Assembly: GCA_030765135.1 (NCBI GenBank)
Contig: JAVCDC010000108.1
Span: 1 to 45,261 of the forward strand
Direction of reading: 5' to 3'
Length of the DNA stretch: 45,261 nucleotides
Origin: Candidatus Tritonobacter lacicola
GTDB taxonomy: Bacteria > Auribacterota > Tritonobacteria > Tritonobacterales > Tritonobacteraceae
Shown: positions 1 to 7,454 of the stretch, piece after piece
How positions within the stretch are numbered: position 1 is the first letter of the stretch
Layout: each line of letters starts with the position of its first letter
Notes under the pieces: generated by a model
The model's input: only the letters and a program-made list of their open reading frames with translations
The model's database searches: none
What the model was told of the DNA's origin: nothing
Made by a program: the position numbers and the translations under genes

Positions 1-62
1 ACTCGTATCTCTTACAGGTTAAACAGGAACGAATAAGGGCATTAAAGCCCCCTCCCCTTAAT

Positions 63-84
63 CCCCTCCCCCGTTGGGGAGGGG
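63..84. repeat. GC-rich hairpin in an intergenic CCCCTCCCC element
   Basis: A perfect 9-bp stem (CCCCTCCCC, then CGTT, then GGGGAGGGG) lies in the first gap, preceded by a related CCCCCTCCCCTTAATCC word at 49-65. It is not followed by a T-run, so it does not look like an intrinsic terminator. Pyrimidine-rich hairpins of this kind are common dispersed intergenic elements in uncultured bacteria. Its function is unknown. Confidence 0.6.
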
Positions 85-111
85 AAATATGGTTATGGAA
101 TTTGCCGTAAC

Positions 112-153
112 TTTTGAACGTTACCAATGAGTTAAATGAGTTTATGACTCAAT
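112..153. repeat. GAGTTNNAT-type word repeat
   Basis: This short stretch contains GTTACCAAT followed by GAGTTAAAT, GAGTTTAT and GACTCA. The GAGTT words match the family at 6362-6447, 11935-11980 and 38422-38450. GTTACC is the reverse complement of the GGTAAC word, a variant of the AGTAACC family at 20680 and 25378. It has no coding potential. Confidence 0.5.
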
Positions 154-177
154 CAGGACTAAACCATAAAACTCAAG

Positions 178-262
178 CACCAAATTACAAATAAATCACA
201 AATCACAAGCTCCAAATCACAAACAAATCACAAATTCAAAATTACAATGACCGAAACAGGCG
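178..262. repeat. CAAAT/CACAAAT word-repeat element
   Basis: A low-complexity run of reiterated words (ACAAATAAATCAC, CACAAATCAC, CCAAATCAC, CACAAATTC, AAAATTACAATG) covers about 85 bases. At 283-300, a TTATTTGGGATTTATTC segment reads as the inverted form of the same word style, so the element may have inverted arms. The rest of the gap to 420 shows no gene and no convincing promoter for the permease downstream. Confidence 0.55.
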
Positions 263-420
263 CCCCGCCGCCTGCAATCGCTTATTTGGGATTTATTCAA
301 GTGGGCTAATTAAAATACTGTCACACACACGAAATGGAAGACAACCAAACTTATATACTTACTTAATCGCATAATCCCGTATTCTTTGCGACTTTTGGGT
401 AAACACCTGAATAGTTGCTG

Positions 421-2664
421 ATGATAGAAACCTCCACAAAAAAGCAGCTGACGAGGACGCTGGGTCTCCCCGCGGCCCTCGGAATAGGGATAGGGACGAT
501 GATCGGGGCCGGGATCTTCGTCCTTCCGGGCCTGGCTGCGGAAAAGGCCGGCGGCTCGGCGGTCATCTTCTCCTTCATGATCTGCGGCCTGGTCGCACTC
601 TTTACCGCCCTCTGCACGGCCGAGATCGCGACCGGCATGCCGAAGAGCGGCGGCGGATACTACTTCATTTCGCGGGCGTTCGGCCCCCTTGCCGCCGCCG
701 TCATAGGGTGGAGCCTGTGGGCGGGCCTGATATTCGCCACGGCCTTCTATCTCATGGGCTACATCGAGTATATCAGGGCCGTTCTTCCCTCCGGGGCACT
801 TGGCTGGGCGATATATATAGGCCTCGCGACCGCAGTCGCCCTTATCGTCGTAAATTACACGGGGGCGAAGAAGACGGGCGTGCTTCAAACATGGATTGTA
901 GTGGTGCTGCTGGTCATACTTTTCATATTCATCCTGCTGGGCTTTTTCAGGATAGATACGGCCAATTTCCGGCCCTTTGCGGCACGGGGGTTCGGTCCCG
1001 TAATGGGAACGTCGGCCATCCTTCTCATAACGTACTGCGGTTTCGCCCAGATCGCCTCCGTCGCCGGGGAGATCAAGGATCCGGGCAAGAACCTTCCGAG
1101 GGCGCTGATCGGCTCGGTCGTCTTCACGGCGGTTCTGTACTGTCTCATCATGCTGGTCATTTTGGGCATGACGAGGTTCGGAGAGAGGGGGAGCCCTCTC
1201 ATAATCGTCGAACTCGGGAGGTCCCTCCTCGGAGGGCCGGGAGGCCTGGCGATCGTCCTGGGAGGGATCCTGGCGACGCTCTCCTCTGCCAACGCCAGCG
1301 TGATGGCCGCTTCGAGGATATGCTACACGATGGGGCGGGACAGGATATTCTTCCGTTACTTCGAGACCGTCCATCCCAGGTACCTTACACCCGCCCCCGC
1401 GATAGTGCTGACCGGCGCCTTGATCATAGCGATACTCCTGGTCGGGGTCGTTATGGGAACGCTCTTCCTGGAGACGCTCGCCGCGGTGGCCGGCCTTTTT
1501 CACCTGATTATGTACGCTCTCATCAATCTCTCGTGTCTCGCCCTGAGGATCGCGGGCGTCGAGTGGTATAAACCTTCGTTCAGGACGCCGCTCTATCCGG
1601 CGATCCCGATACTCGGCCTCCTGGGGTGCGCCTCGGTCGCGGTGATGGCAGGCCTTCTCCAGTGGGCCATAGCGGTCGTTATAATCGGCGCCGCGCTCCT
1701 CTGGTACCTCCTGGTGACGAAGAGGACCCCGGCCATCAAGCACGCCCGCGCCGAGATCCTCGAGAAGACGCTGGACAGGGTCCAGGAAGGCGTCAAGCGC
1801 CACGTGGAGAGAACGAGGAAGGAAGCGGGTGAGATCAAGGGGCGCGTGCTCGTCACTGTCGCCAATCCGGACACGCTGAAGATGCTGATCGACGTGGCCT
1901 CCCCGCTGGCCAGCTTCATGGAGATTATCCACGTCTTCGAGGTATCGCCGGAGATTTCCCTGGTGGACGCCTCGCGCATCTGTCGGGAGAAGTATCCCGG
2001 CAGATGGAAGATTGTCGGTGATGCCTCCCGCTACTGCGAGGACAAGAACATACCTCACCGCGCCAGGGTGATGCCCAGCCACAACATGATACAGACGATA
2101 GCGCAGGAGGGGATGGATGCGACCTATATCCTCATAGGATGGCACGGGAAGCTCGACAGGGCCTCGCTGGCGCGGAGCAGGATGAGGGCGATAGCCAAGA
2201 ACGTAGGCGGGAACCTCCTTATCCTCAAGACGGACCCGGGCACGGGCCTCGGAAAAAAGAAGAAGATACTATTGCCGTACGCGGGCGGTATCCACGCCAG
2301 GCTTGGCCTGAACGTGGCCCAGCAGATAGCCCGCGCCTGGGGGGCCGAGCTCCAGGTGGCCAAAGTGGTCGTGGCCGGCAAGGAGAAGCTCAAGGAGGCT
2401 CTGGCGAGGCAGGAGGAGAAGCTCCTCTCCGGTCTCCTCGATGAGAAGAGCATCGAGGCCGGCGTGAGGGTTATCCATGCTAAAAGCGTCGAGGACGGGA
2501 TACTTGATGTATCGTCCGAGTACGATCTGGTGATAATCGGCGCGTCCGGAGAGTGGAAGATGAAGCGAAAGCTCTCCGGATCCATACCGGACAGGGTGAC
2601 GGAGAAGGCCGGGTGCTCGGTGCTTGTTGTGAGGACGGAGAGGGGGGACGAAGGGAAAGGGTAA
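421..2664 (+). CDS. APC-superfamily amino-acid permease with C-terminal universal-stress-protein domains
   Basis: Probable amino acid/polyamine/organocation transporter in the cytoplasmic membrane. Residues about 10-430 are hydrophobic, with roughly 12 membrane segments and the APC first-helix motif GIGIGTMIGAGIFVLPG. After about residue 440 the protein becomes soluble and carries two USP-like domains. The second has a full nucleotide-binding motif, GxxG-x9-GS (GASGEWKMKRKLSGS), followed by a typical C-terminal VLVV strand. The first USP domain (ILIGWHGKLD) lacks the intact motif. Permease-USP fusions are known in the family, and the USP part is thought to sense nucleotides. The substrate cannot be told from sequence. 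A TTG at 415 would add two residues; I prefer the ATG at 421, although no clear Shine-Dalgarno precedes either. Confidence 0.85.
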   Translation: MIETSTKKQLTRTLGLPAALGIGIGTMIGAGIFVLPGLAAEKAGGSAVIFSFMICGLVALFTALCTAEIATGMPKSGGGYYFISRAFGPLAAAVIGWSLWAGLIFATAFYLMGYIEYIRAVLPSGALGWAIYIGLATAVALIVVNYTGAKKTGVLQTWIVVVLLVILFIFILLGFFRIDTANFRPFAARGFGPVMGTSAILLITYCGFAQIASVAGEIKDPGKNLPRALIGSVVFTAVLYCLIMLVILGMTRFGERGSPLIIVELGRSLLGGPGGLAIVLGGILATLSSANASVMAASRICYTMGRDRIFFRYFETVHPRYLTPAPAIVLTGALIIAILLVGVVMGTLFLETLAAVAGLFHLIMYALINLSCLALRIAGVEWYKPSFRTPLYPAIPILGLLGCASVAVMAGLLQWAIAVVIIGAALLWYLLVTKRTPAIKHARAEILEKTLDRVQEGVKRHVERTRKEAGEIKGRVLVTVANPDTLKMLIDVASPLASFMEIIHVFEVSPEISLVDASRICREKYPGRWKIVGDASRYCEDKNIPHRARVMPSHNMIQTIAQEGMDATYILIGWHGKLDRASLARSRMRAIAKNVGGNLLILKTDPGTGLGKKKKILLPYAGGIHARLGLNVAQQIARAWGAELQVAKVVVAGKEKLKEALARQEEKLLSGLLDEKSIEAGVRVIHAKSVEDGILDVSSEYDLVIIGASGEWKMKRKLSGSIPDRVTEKAGCSVLVVRTERGDEGKG

Positions 2665-2719
2665 AGGTAAGGGTAAAGAGGCCAGTTTGGTAGTTGGGGA
2701 AGGGTAAGGTAAAAATGAA

Positions 2720-2941
2720 ATGAACCGCATCCGTGAATATATCGTAAATAATCCGGCGCAATGGCAATTCGACAGGAATAATCCCGATCAAATCATTGTA
2801 CGGGCGGGCATTGTAGGGGCAGGTTTTGTAAGGGCAGGTTTCAAACCTGCCCCTACAAAACCCGCCCCTACGGATGCGGGTTGGTGCGATACGGGTGTGA
2901 AAATGATGCGAGGCGTTTTCAATAAAATAAAAGGAGAATAA
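2720..2941 (+). pseudogene. 3' remnant of a REP-associated tyrosine transposase (RAYT) carrying a REP-like hairpin
   Basis: The reading frame starts with NRIREYIVNNPAQWQFD, which matches the C-terminal tail commonly seen in Y1/RAYT transposases. It then runs into GAGFVRAGFKPAPTKPAPT, the translation of a palindromic repeat (2813-2871). The N-terminal HUH domain and catalytic tyrosine are missing, so no active enzyme is possible. The fragment ends just upstream of the strong ribosome-binding site of the next gene. The family assignment rests on the short conserved tail and on the co-occurring repeat. Confidence 0.6.
2813..2871. repeat. 59-bp REP-like palindrome
   Basis: Two 29-base arms around a single central C are inverted repeats with only two mismatches. 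Each arm holds two copies of a (T/G)TA(G/A)GGGCAGGTTT word, so each arm is itself a tandem repeat. The words translate to the GAGFKPAPT-type string often found at the ends of RAYT proteins. On RNA it would form a very stable long hairpin between the permease and the DUF6485 gene. Confidence 0.85.
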
Positions 2942-2943
2942 AG

Positions 2944-3144
2944 ATGGCTACGGATTGTCAGAACAAGAGTGTTAATATGGAGGTGTGCAACTGCACCTAC
3001 GAGCCTTGCTCGAAGAAGGGTATCTGCTGCGAGTGCATCCGCTACCACAGGGAGATGGGTGAGCTACCGGCGTGCTACTTCACTCCGGAGCAGGAGAAGA
3101 CGTACGACAGGTCGATCGGCTACTTCGTCAGGTGCAATAAATAG
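2944..3144 (+). CDS. small cysteine-rich DUF6485-type protein
   Basis: A 66-aa protein with a dense cysteine cluster: [17 protein letters not shown] holds six cysteines, and a further Cys lies in PACYF and near the C-terminus. The pattern and the ending [13 protein letters not shown] match my recollection of the DUF6485 family of small cytosolic proteins, whose function is unknown. Metal binding is likely from the cysteines but is an inference. A strong AAAGGAGAA Shine-Dalgarno precedes the ATG. The stop codon abuts a long terminator-like hairpin, so the gene seems to be a single-gene unit. Confidence 0.8.
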   Translation: MATDCQNKSVNMEVCNCTYEPCSKKGICCECIRYHREMGELPACYFTPEQEKTYDRSIGYFVRCNK

Positions 3145-3185
3145 AATTCCGCTCTCTCCGAATGGATAGAGCGGAATTATATTTA
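3145..3185 (+). terminator. terminator-like hairpin after the DUF6485 gene
   Basis: A 15-bp stem (AATTCCGCTCTCTCC / GGATAGAGCGGAATT, one mismatch) with a GAAT loop starts directly after the TAG stop. An AT-rich tail, ATATTTATT, follows. The tail is not a clean T-run, so termination strength is uncertain. Confidence 0.65.
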
Positions 3186-3209
3186 TTAATGATTGGCGCC
3201 GGGCTGATG

Positions 3210-3215
3210 TATAAT
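3210..3215 (+). promoter_or_regulatory. probable -10 box for nfeD-slipin
   Basis: A perfect TATAAT lies 16 bases upstream of the TTG start of nfeD and just after the preceding terminator-like hairpin. No good -35 is found at 16-18 bases, so only the -10 is proposed. The position between a terminator and an operon start supports it. Confidence 0.4.
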
Positions 3216-3231
3216 CAGGCAGGAAAAAGTT

Positions 3232-4665
3232 TTGAGAATTAATCCTTTATATATTTCTGCGATTGTTCTGAGCGGATTTCTTTCTGTCCGCCCTGCCCGA
3301 GCCTCGAGTGTGGACGTCGTCAAGGTTGACAACTACATCATCAATCCCATAACCGCCCAGTACATAATAGACGCGATATCCGACGCAGAGGCAGCGGGCC
3401 GCGAGTGCGTCATAATTGAGCTCGACACACCGGGCGGCCTTCTGGAGGCGACGAGGGACATAGTGAAAAAGCAGCTCAACGCGAAGGTTCCCGTCATCGT
3501 CTATATAGCGCCGAGCGGCTCAAGGGCCGGGTCGGCGGGCGTCTTCATAACGATGGCAAGCGACATAGCGGCGATGGCGCCGGGTACCCACATAGGTGCG
3601 GCGCACCCCGTATCTCCCGGCCAGGGGGGAGAGGGCTGCGGCAAGCTGTTCGAGGCGATGAAGGAGAAGGAGCAAGAGAAAGAGGAGAAGGAGGTCGGGG
3701 AGAAGAAGGGGGCGGCTGAAGAGGAAGCCGGGGTTAAGAAGCAAAAAGAAGTGAAGGAAGAAAAGAAGGCGGATCCGTCCGACATCATGAGCGAGAAGAT
3801 ACTGAACGACACGTCGGCGTGGATACGGACGATAGCTCTTTACAGGGGTAGGAACGTCGAGTGGGCCGTGAAGTCCGTGAGGGAGAGCGCGTCGATCGAT
3901 GCCGACGAGGCTTTGGAGGAGAACGTCGTGGACATGATATGCGGCAGCCTGGACGAGCTCCTGGAAAAGATAGACGGCCGGGAGGTCGTGACGGCCGCCG
4001 GGCCGAAGAAGCTTCACACGAAAGGGGCCTCGATCAACACGACCGACATGAACTACCGCCAGAGGGTACTGAGCGCTCTCTCCAATCCAAACATAATGTA
4101 TATTCTCTTCATGCTCGGCACAGCCGGCCTTTTCATAGAGTTTCGCACGCCGGGCATAGGTTTTCCGGGCATCGGCGGCGCAATCTGCCTTATACTCGCG
4201 TTCTTCGGTTCGCAGACGCTTCCCGTGAACTACGCGGGAGTCCTTCTTATCTTTCTGGCGTTCGCACTGTTCGTGGCGGAGACGATGATAGTGAGCTACG
4301 GTCTCCTGACACTGGGAGGCATGGTCTGTCTGTTTATCGGGTCCCTCATGTTGATAGAATCTCCGGAGGCTTTTATGGGTGTATCATTGAATATAATATT
4401 GCCGGTGGTTTTAGGCATAGGTCTTATCGTACTGTTTTTAATGAGCGTTGTGGTCAAATCGCAGCGCCGCACATCCGCCACCGGCATCGAAGGAATCGTC
4501 GGCCACGCGGGCGTGGCTGACAGCAGGATCGACCCCGAAGGAACTGTGTTTATCCACGGGGAGATATGGAGCGCTGAATCGAAGGAGGCCATCGAGAAAG
4601 GAGAGAAGGTCAGGGTGATCGGATCGGAGGGCTTGAAGCTCTTCGTTGAAAAGAAAAAGGAATAA
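3232..4665 (+). CDS. nfeD: NfeD family membrane-bound serine protease (ClpP class)
   Basis: Long-form NfeD: signal/TM segment at about 5-22, a periplasm-facing ClpP-like S49-type protease domain (about 28-260), four to five membrane helices (about 280-415) and a C-terminal OB-fold domain (about 425-475). The likely catalytic dyad is Ser101 in GSRAGSAGVF and Lys189 in IMSEKIL. Between them, residues about 141-182 form an unusually long Lys/Glu-rich, probably coiled or disordered insert. Family members cleave C-terminal hydrophobic tails of the partner stomatin, and the slipin gene lies 15 bases downstream in the same operon. The TTG start is supported by the promoter-proximal position and by the signal-like N-terminus. 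Confidence 0.9.
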   Translation: MRINPLYISAIVLSGFLSVRPARASSVDVVKVDNYIINPITAQYIIDAISDAEAAGRECVIIELDTPGGLLEATRDIVKKQLNAKVPVIVYIAPSGSRAGSAGVFITMASDIAAMAPGTHIGAAHPVSPGQGGEGCGKLFEAMKEKEQEKEEKEVGEKKGAAEEEAGVKKQKEVKEEKKADPSDIMSEKILNDTSAWIRTIALYRGRNVEWAVKSVRESASIDADEALEENVVDMICGSLDELLEKIDGREVVTAAGPKKLHTKGASINTTDMNYRQRVLSALSNPNIMYILFMLGTAGLFIEFRTPGIGFPGIGGAICLILAFFGSQTLPVNYAGVLLIFLAFALFVAETMIVSYGLLTLGGMVCLFIGSLMLIESPEAFMGVSLNIILPVVLGIGLIVLFLMSVVVKSQRRTSATGIEGIVGHAGVADSRIDPEGTVFIHGEIWSAESKEAIEKGEKVRVIGSEGLKLFVEKKKE

Positions 4666-4680
4666 CAAAAGGAGGAAGTT

Positions 4681-5463
4681 ATGTTACCGCCATTTGGAAT
4701 CGTGTTGATAGTTCTTGTGATATGGCTCGTAAACTGCATCAAGGTCATTATGGAGTACGAGCGCGGCGTGATCTTCAGGCTTGGTAAGGTCCAGCCCAAG
4801 CCGAAGCCTCCGGGGTTGAGGCTGATATTTTTTCCGGTGGACAGGATGGTGAAGATCAGCACCCGGATACAGGTAACCGACGTCCCGCCGCAGGACGTGA
4901 TCACGAAGGACAACGTGTCGCTCAAGGTGAACGCAGTCGTCTACTACCGAGTCATGGACCCGATAAAGTCCGTGGTCGAGGTACGGGATTACATGTACGC
5001 CACGTCCCAGCTCGCGCAGACCACACTCAGGTCGGTCCTCGGCGAGGCGGAGCTGGACGAGATCCTCTCGAACAGGGAAGAGATCAACCACAAGCTCCAG
5101 GGGATACTGGACAAGGCGACGGACCCGTGGGGTATAAAGGTGTCCAACGTGGAGGTAAAGCACGTTGACCTGCCCCAGGAGATGCAGCGGGCCATGGCCA
5201 AGCAGGCCGAGGCCGAGAGGGAGAGGCGGGCGAAGGTCATCGGCGCACAGGCCGAGTTCGAGGCCTCCACGAAGCTGGCCGAGGCGGCGGACATCATGTC
5301 CAATAACCCGATCACGCTCCAGCTCAGGTACCTCCAGACGCTGGCCGATATCGCGGTGGAGAACAACTCGACGACGATCTTTCCCATCCCCCTGGACCTC
5401 TTCAAGCCGTTTCTGGATATAAAATCGGGGATTTCAAAGATGATGGGGAGAGATACGGCCTAG
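4681..5463 (+). CDS. slipin (stomatin/prohibitin-like SPFH protein)
   Basis: A 260-aa SPFH-domain membrane scaffold protein. A single N-terminal membrane segment (about 3-20) is followed by [11 protein letters not shown], the conserved slipin entry to the SPFH domain, and by [18 protein letters not shown]-type strands. A charged coiled coil rich in Ala/Glu/Arg (about 170-205) comes next, then a hydrophobic C-terminus. Such proteins form oligomers in membrane microdomains and are the usual substrate or partner of NfeD, whose gene precedes it. A strong AAGGAGGAAG Shine-Dalgarno sits seven bases before the ATG. This pair probably ends the transcript, because a small hairpin follows. Confidence 0.93.
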   Translation: MLPPFGIVLIVLVIWLVNCIKVIMEYERGVIFRLGKVQPKPKPPGLRLIFFPVDRMVKISTRIQVTDVPPQDVITKDNVSLKVNAVVYYRVMDPIKSVVEVRDYMYATSQLAQTTLRSVLGEAELDEILSNREEINHKLQGILDKATDPWGIKVSNVEVKHVDLPQEMQRAMAKQAEAERERRAKVIGAQAEFEASTKLAEAADIMSNNPITLQLRYLQTLADIAVENNSTTIFPIPLDLFKPFLDIKSGISKMMGRDTA

Positions 5464-5483
5464 GGTTGAGAGTTTGCACTTAT

Positions 5484-5496
5484 CCGGCTTCGCCGG
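5484..5496 (+). terminator. weak hairpin after slipin
   Basis: CCGGC-TTC-GCCGG forms a 5-bp GC stem 20 bases after the slipin stop. It is followed by GAACTTTTACC, so the T-run is short and displaced. It may be a weak terminator or simply the edge of the adjacent repeat. Confidence 0.35.
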
Positions 5497-5505
5497 GAAC
5501 TTTTA

Positions 5506-5636
5506 CCACTAAGACACTAAGGTTAAATACAGTTTCTGGTTTCTTGTTTCTGGTTTCTTGTACATAGCATTACTTATCAAGTAACTAGCAACTAGTAACC
5601 ATAAACCGCTTTCTGGTGTCTTCGTGCCTTTGTGGC
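5506..5636. repeat. inverted-arm element built from CACNAAGR octamers (copy 1)
   Basis: The left arm reads CCACTAAGACACTAAGG, two octamers of the form CACNAAGR. The right arm (5618-5635) is its inverted counterpart; its reverse complement contains CACAAAGG and CACGAAGA. The interior carries a directly repeated TTTCTGGTTTCTTG and an AGTAACTAGCAACTAGTAACC stretch. A second copy of the element with different interior sequence lies at 39726-39872. The remaining bases to 5700 include a perfect palindrome, GGAAAGCTTTCC, at 5683-5694. Confidence 0.7.
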
Positions 5637-5700
5637 TAGTCTAAATAACAAATTCCTATACTATTAAGTTATAAGGAAGAACGGAAAGCTTTCCTCTATT

Positions 5701-6339
5701 TTGAAAGGAAGATCCCGAAAGCTTGCCCTTGTAATAGTTTTGCTGGTCATCGCCGTGTGCTGTCTCTTCAGGCACTCTATCTGGAACGCCTATTGCTCGT
5801 TCCTCGTCGTGCAGGATGACCTGAAAAAGGCCGATGTGATAATCGTTCTCGGCGGTGCGAGCGGCGAGAGGACCCTCCAGGCGGTCGATCTCTACAAGAA
5901 GGGGTACGCGCCCCGTATCCTCATGTGCGGCGGGAAGGGCGTGTGGAGGTTCACGTGGGGCGAGGTAATGGGAGACCTGGCCGTGGAGCGGGGGGTCCCG
6001 CGCGATGCCGTTATCGCGGAGGGTTCCTCACGGACGACCATCGAGGAGGCCCTCAACGCTAAAAGGGTGATGGAGGAGAGGGGCTTTAAGTCCGCAATAG
6101 TTGTAAGTTCTCCCTACCACATGAGAAGGGTCTCCCTTCTCTTCGGAAAGGTCTTTAAGGGTTCGGGGATGTCCTTGATCTTCTATCCCGCACAGGAGGA
6201 GATCATGGAGGATCCTGAGCGCCAGAACCACCCGGAGTTGTACCATATGGAAGCCTGCAAGCTTCTCTACTCGTGGAAGTTTTTCCTCCCGTGGTCCAGG
6301 GCAGAAGACATGAGACAGGAGACAGAAGGCAGGAGATAG
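5701..6339 (+). CDS. YdcF/SanA-like DUF218 domain protein
   Basis: A 212-aa protein with one N-terminal membrane anchor (about 8-26) and a DUF218 fold. DUF218 hallmarks are visible: ADVIIVLGGASGERTLQA near residue 45, ILMCGGKG, EGSSRTTIEEALNAK and VVSSPYHMRR. The family includes SanA, YdcF and ElyC, linked to envelope integrity in enterobacteria; the biochemical role is unsettled. The TTG start has no convincing Shine-Dalgarno but lies directly before the basic, then hydrophobic N-terminus expected of the family. The gene stands alone between two intergenic repeat elements. Confidence 0.85.
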   Translation: MKGRSRKLALVIVLLVIAVCCLFRHSIWNAYCSFLVVQDDLKKADVIIVLGGASGERTLQAVDLYKKGYAPRILMCGGKGVWRFTWGEVMGDLAVERGVPRDAVIAEGSSRTTIEEALNAKRVMEERGFKSAIVVSSPYHMRRVSLLFGKVFKGSGMSLIFYPAQEEIMEDPERQNHPELYHMEACKLLYSWKFFLPWSRAEDMRQETEGRR

Positions 6340-6361
6340 GGGCCCCCCGGAGGCGGGGTAA

Positions 6362-6447
6362 GAGTTTTATGAGTTTAATGAGTTGTATGAGTTTAATTAT
6401 CAGATGCTGCAAATCATTTAACTCACGAACTCAGAAACTCATTTAAC
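6362..6447. repeat. inverted-arm element built from GAGTTNNAT nonamers
   Basis: The left arm has four tandem nonamers: GAGTTTTAT, GAGTTTAAT, GAGTTGTAT, GAGTTTAAT. After an 18-base interior, the right arm reads as the inverted form (GAGTTAAAT, GAGTTCGT and GAGTTTCT on the minus strand). RNA from this region could fold into a long AU-rich hairpin. Single-arm versions occur at 127, 11935 and 38422. Confidence 0.7.
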
Positions 6448-6510
6448 CGGAACACATATTCGCGGTGTATATTTAAAATTTCCAGCTCTATTAATAAGGT
6501 ACCTGATAAA

Positions 6511-6547
6511 GAGTACGAGTACGATTACGAGTAAAAGAACAGGGGGG
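6511..6547 (+). repeat. GAGTAC word element ending in AGAACAGGGGGG (leader of acyP)
   Basis: GAGTACGAGTACGATTACGAG is followed by TAAAAGAACAGGGGGG, which also supplies the purine-rich Shine-Dalgarno of acyP. A near-identical arrangement in the same orientation precedes murG at 19511-19566 (GAGTACGAGTACGAGTATGAG, then AATAGAACAGAGGGG, then the start codon). The two copies share both words and position relative to a start codon. Confidence 0.65.
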
Positions 6548-6555
6548 CGGTGAGC

Positions 6556-6837
6556 ATGGCGGAAACACGGGCCCGTGTTATCATCCACGGATTCGTCCAG
6601 GGTGTGTTCTTCCGTTACAGCACGCGGGAGAGGGCCGCGGCTTTCCGTCTCAAGGGGTGGGTCAAGAACAACTTCGACGGGACCGTTGAGGCTGTCTTCG
6701 AGGGGCCGGAAGAGGATGTCGGGAAGATGGTCAAATGGTGCGGGAGGGGGCCGTCGGGAGCCCGGGTGGACCGGGTCGAACTTGCGTGGGAGGAGCCTGC
6801 CGGCGAGTTCGACACATTCGAGATCAAGGGATGGTAG
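6556..6837 (+). CDS. acyP: acylphosphatase
   Basis: Small cytosolic enzyme that hydrolyses the carboxyl-phosphate bond of acyl phosphates. The 93-aa product has the full family signature: HGFVQGVFFRYSTRERA holds the catalytic/phosphate-binding arginine, and GWVKNNFDGTVEAVFEG holds the catalytic asparagine. Its length matches the usual 90-95 aa. The ATG at 6556 lies eight bases after AGGGGGG and is preferred over the in-frame GTG at 6550. The downstream pyrophosphohydrolase starts two bases after its stop codon, so the two are probably cotranscribed. Confidence 0.94.
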   Translation: MAETRARVIIHGFVQGVFFRYSTRERAAAFRLKGWVKNNFDGTVEAVFEGPEEDVGKMVKWCGRGPSGARVDRVELAWEEPAGEFDTFEIKGW

Positions 6838-6839
6838 AG

Positions 6840-7187
6840 ATGGCCGATAAGAATAAGACGGTGGCCGCGCTTAAAGAGAAGGTGGCGGCGTTCATCAACG
6901 AGAGGGACTGGGAGCAGTTTCACTCCCCCAAGAACCTGAGCATGGCCATCACCATAGAGGCGGCGGAGCTGATGGAGCTCTTCCAGTGGGCCACTCTCGA
7001 GGAGTCCCGCGCCATGTGCTCCGACCCGGAGAAGGCCAAGAGGGTGAGGGAGGAGATAGCCGATATCGTTATCTACTGCCTGAGCCTGTGCAACATTCTC
7101 GGGATCGACCTGGCCGCCGCGATCGAGTCGAAGATAGAGAAGAACGTGTCGAAATACCCGCGGGACCTGTACCGGGGCAAGTATTAA
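6840..7187 (+). CDS. MazG-like nucleotide pyrophosphohydrolase
   Basis: A 115-aa all-alpha NTP pyrophosphatase of the MazG/RS21-C6 (dCTPase-like) type. The metal-binding pattern is visible as ITIEAAELMELFQW (ExxE-type) and VREEIADIVIYCLSL (ExxxD). The early W-x-F-H-SPKNLSMAI motif is typical of the small MazG-like group. It would hydrolyse non-canonical or excess dNTPs to monophosphates. ATG 6840 is favoured, with purines AGGGATGGTAGAG upstream; ATG 6831 is also in frame and overlaps acyP. It differs from the two-domain MazG encoded on the minus strand at 26.7-27.5 kb. Confidence 0.88.
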   Translation: MADKNKTVAALKEKVAAFINERDWEQFHSPKNLSMAITIEAAELMELFQWATLEESRAMCSDPEKAKRVREEIADIVIYCLSLCNILGIDLAAAIESKIEKNVSKYPRDLYRGKY

Positions 7188-7419
7188 AGATTTACCGTTC
7201 GCAGCTTTCCCTGCCAGCCTGTTGTCCGGGAAGTAGTATCTCCGGGGGAGAGAACAACCCCTCATTTTACCCTCGCATCCTTCCTTTCTCTCTCGCCGTT
7301 TGGAAGTATTTTTCTCCATTTGCCTTGCCGGGATAAAGCTGTAACTGGTTCGCTCTGAAACAGTTGCTAAATTACTGATTACTTTTCCCCCCTCTCCCGA
7401 AATAAAATCATATTTTCGC

Positions 7420-7448
7420 TTGACAGGGTACCACCTATGGTGTACTTT
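7420..7448 (+). promoter_or_regulatory. sigma-70-type promoter of the mraZ/dcw operon
   Basis: A perfect -35 TTGACA is followed by a 17-base spacer and TACTTT as the -10 box. Transcription would start near 7455, exactly where the MraZ boxes begin. The bases from 7188 to 7419 between the pyrophosphohydrolase and this promoter contain no ORF or strong terminator that I can support. Confidence 0.75.
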
Positions 7449-7454
7449 TGCTGC

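Noticed and set aside
178-262. Possible CRISPR array in the CAAAT repeat block
   Set aside because: Words are 7-12 bases, not 24-40-base direct repeats; no uniform spacers and no cas genes in the window.
310-2145. Long open frame of 611 codons on the minus strand opposite the APC permease
   Set aside because: It is antisense to a gene with clear family motifs, is strongly enriched in Arg/Asp/Pro/Gly as expected from GC-rich shadow frames, and has no recognisable domain.
5683-5694. GGAAAGCTTTCC palindrome as an operator for the YdcF-like gene
   Set aside because: It is a perfect 12-base palindrome close to the TTG start, but there is no recognisable promoter or regulator to link it to; chance cannot be excluded.
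7188-7419. Possible riboswitch or small RNA upstream of the mraZ promoter
   Set aside because: A weak GTTGT/ACAAC pairing is present but no conserved riboswitch motif or promoter of its own can be supported.
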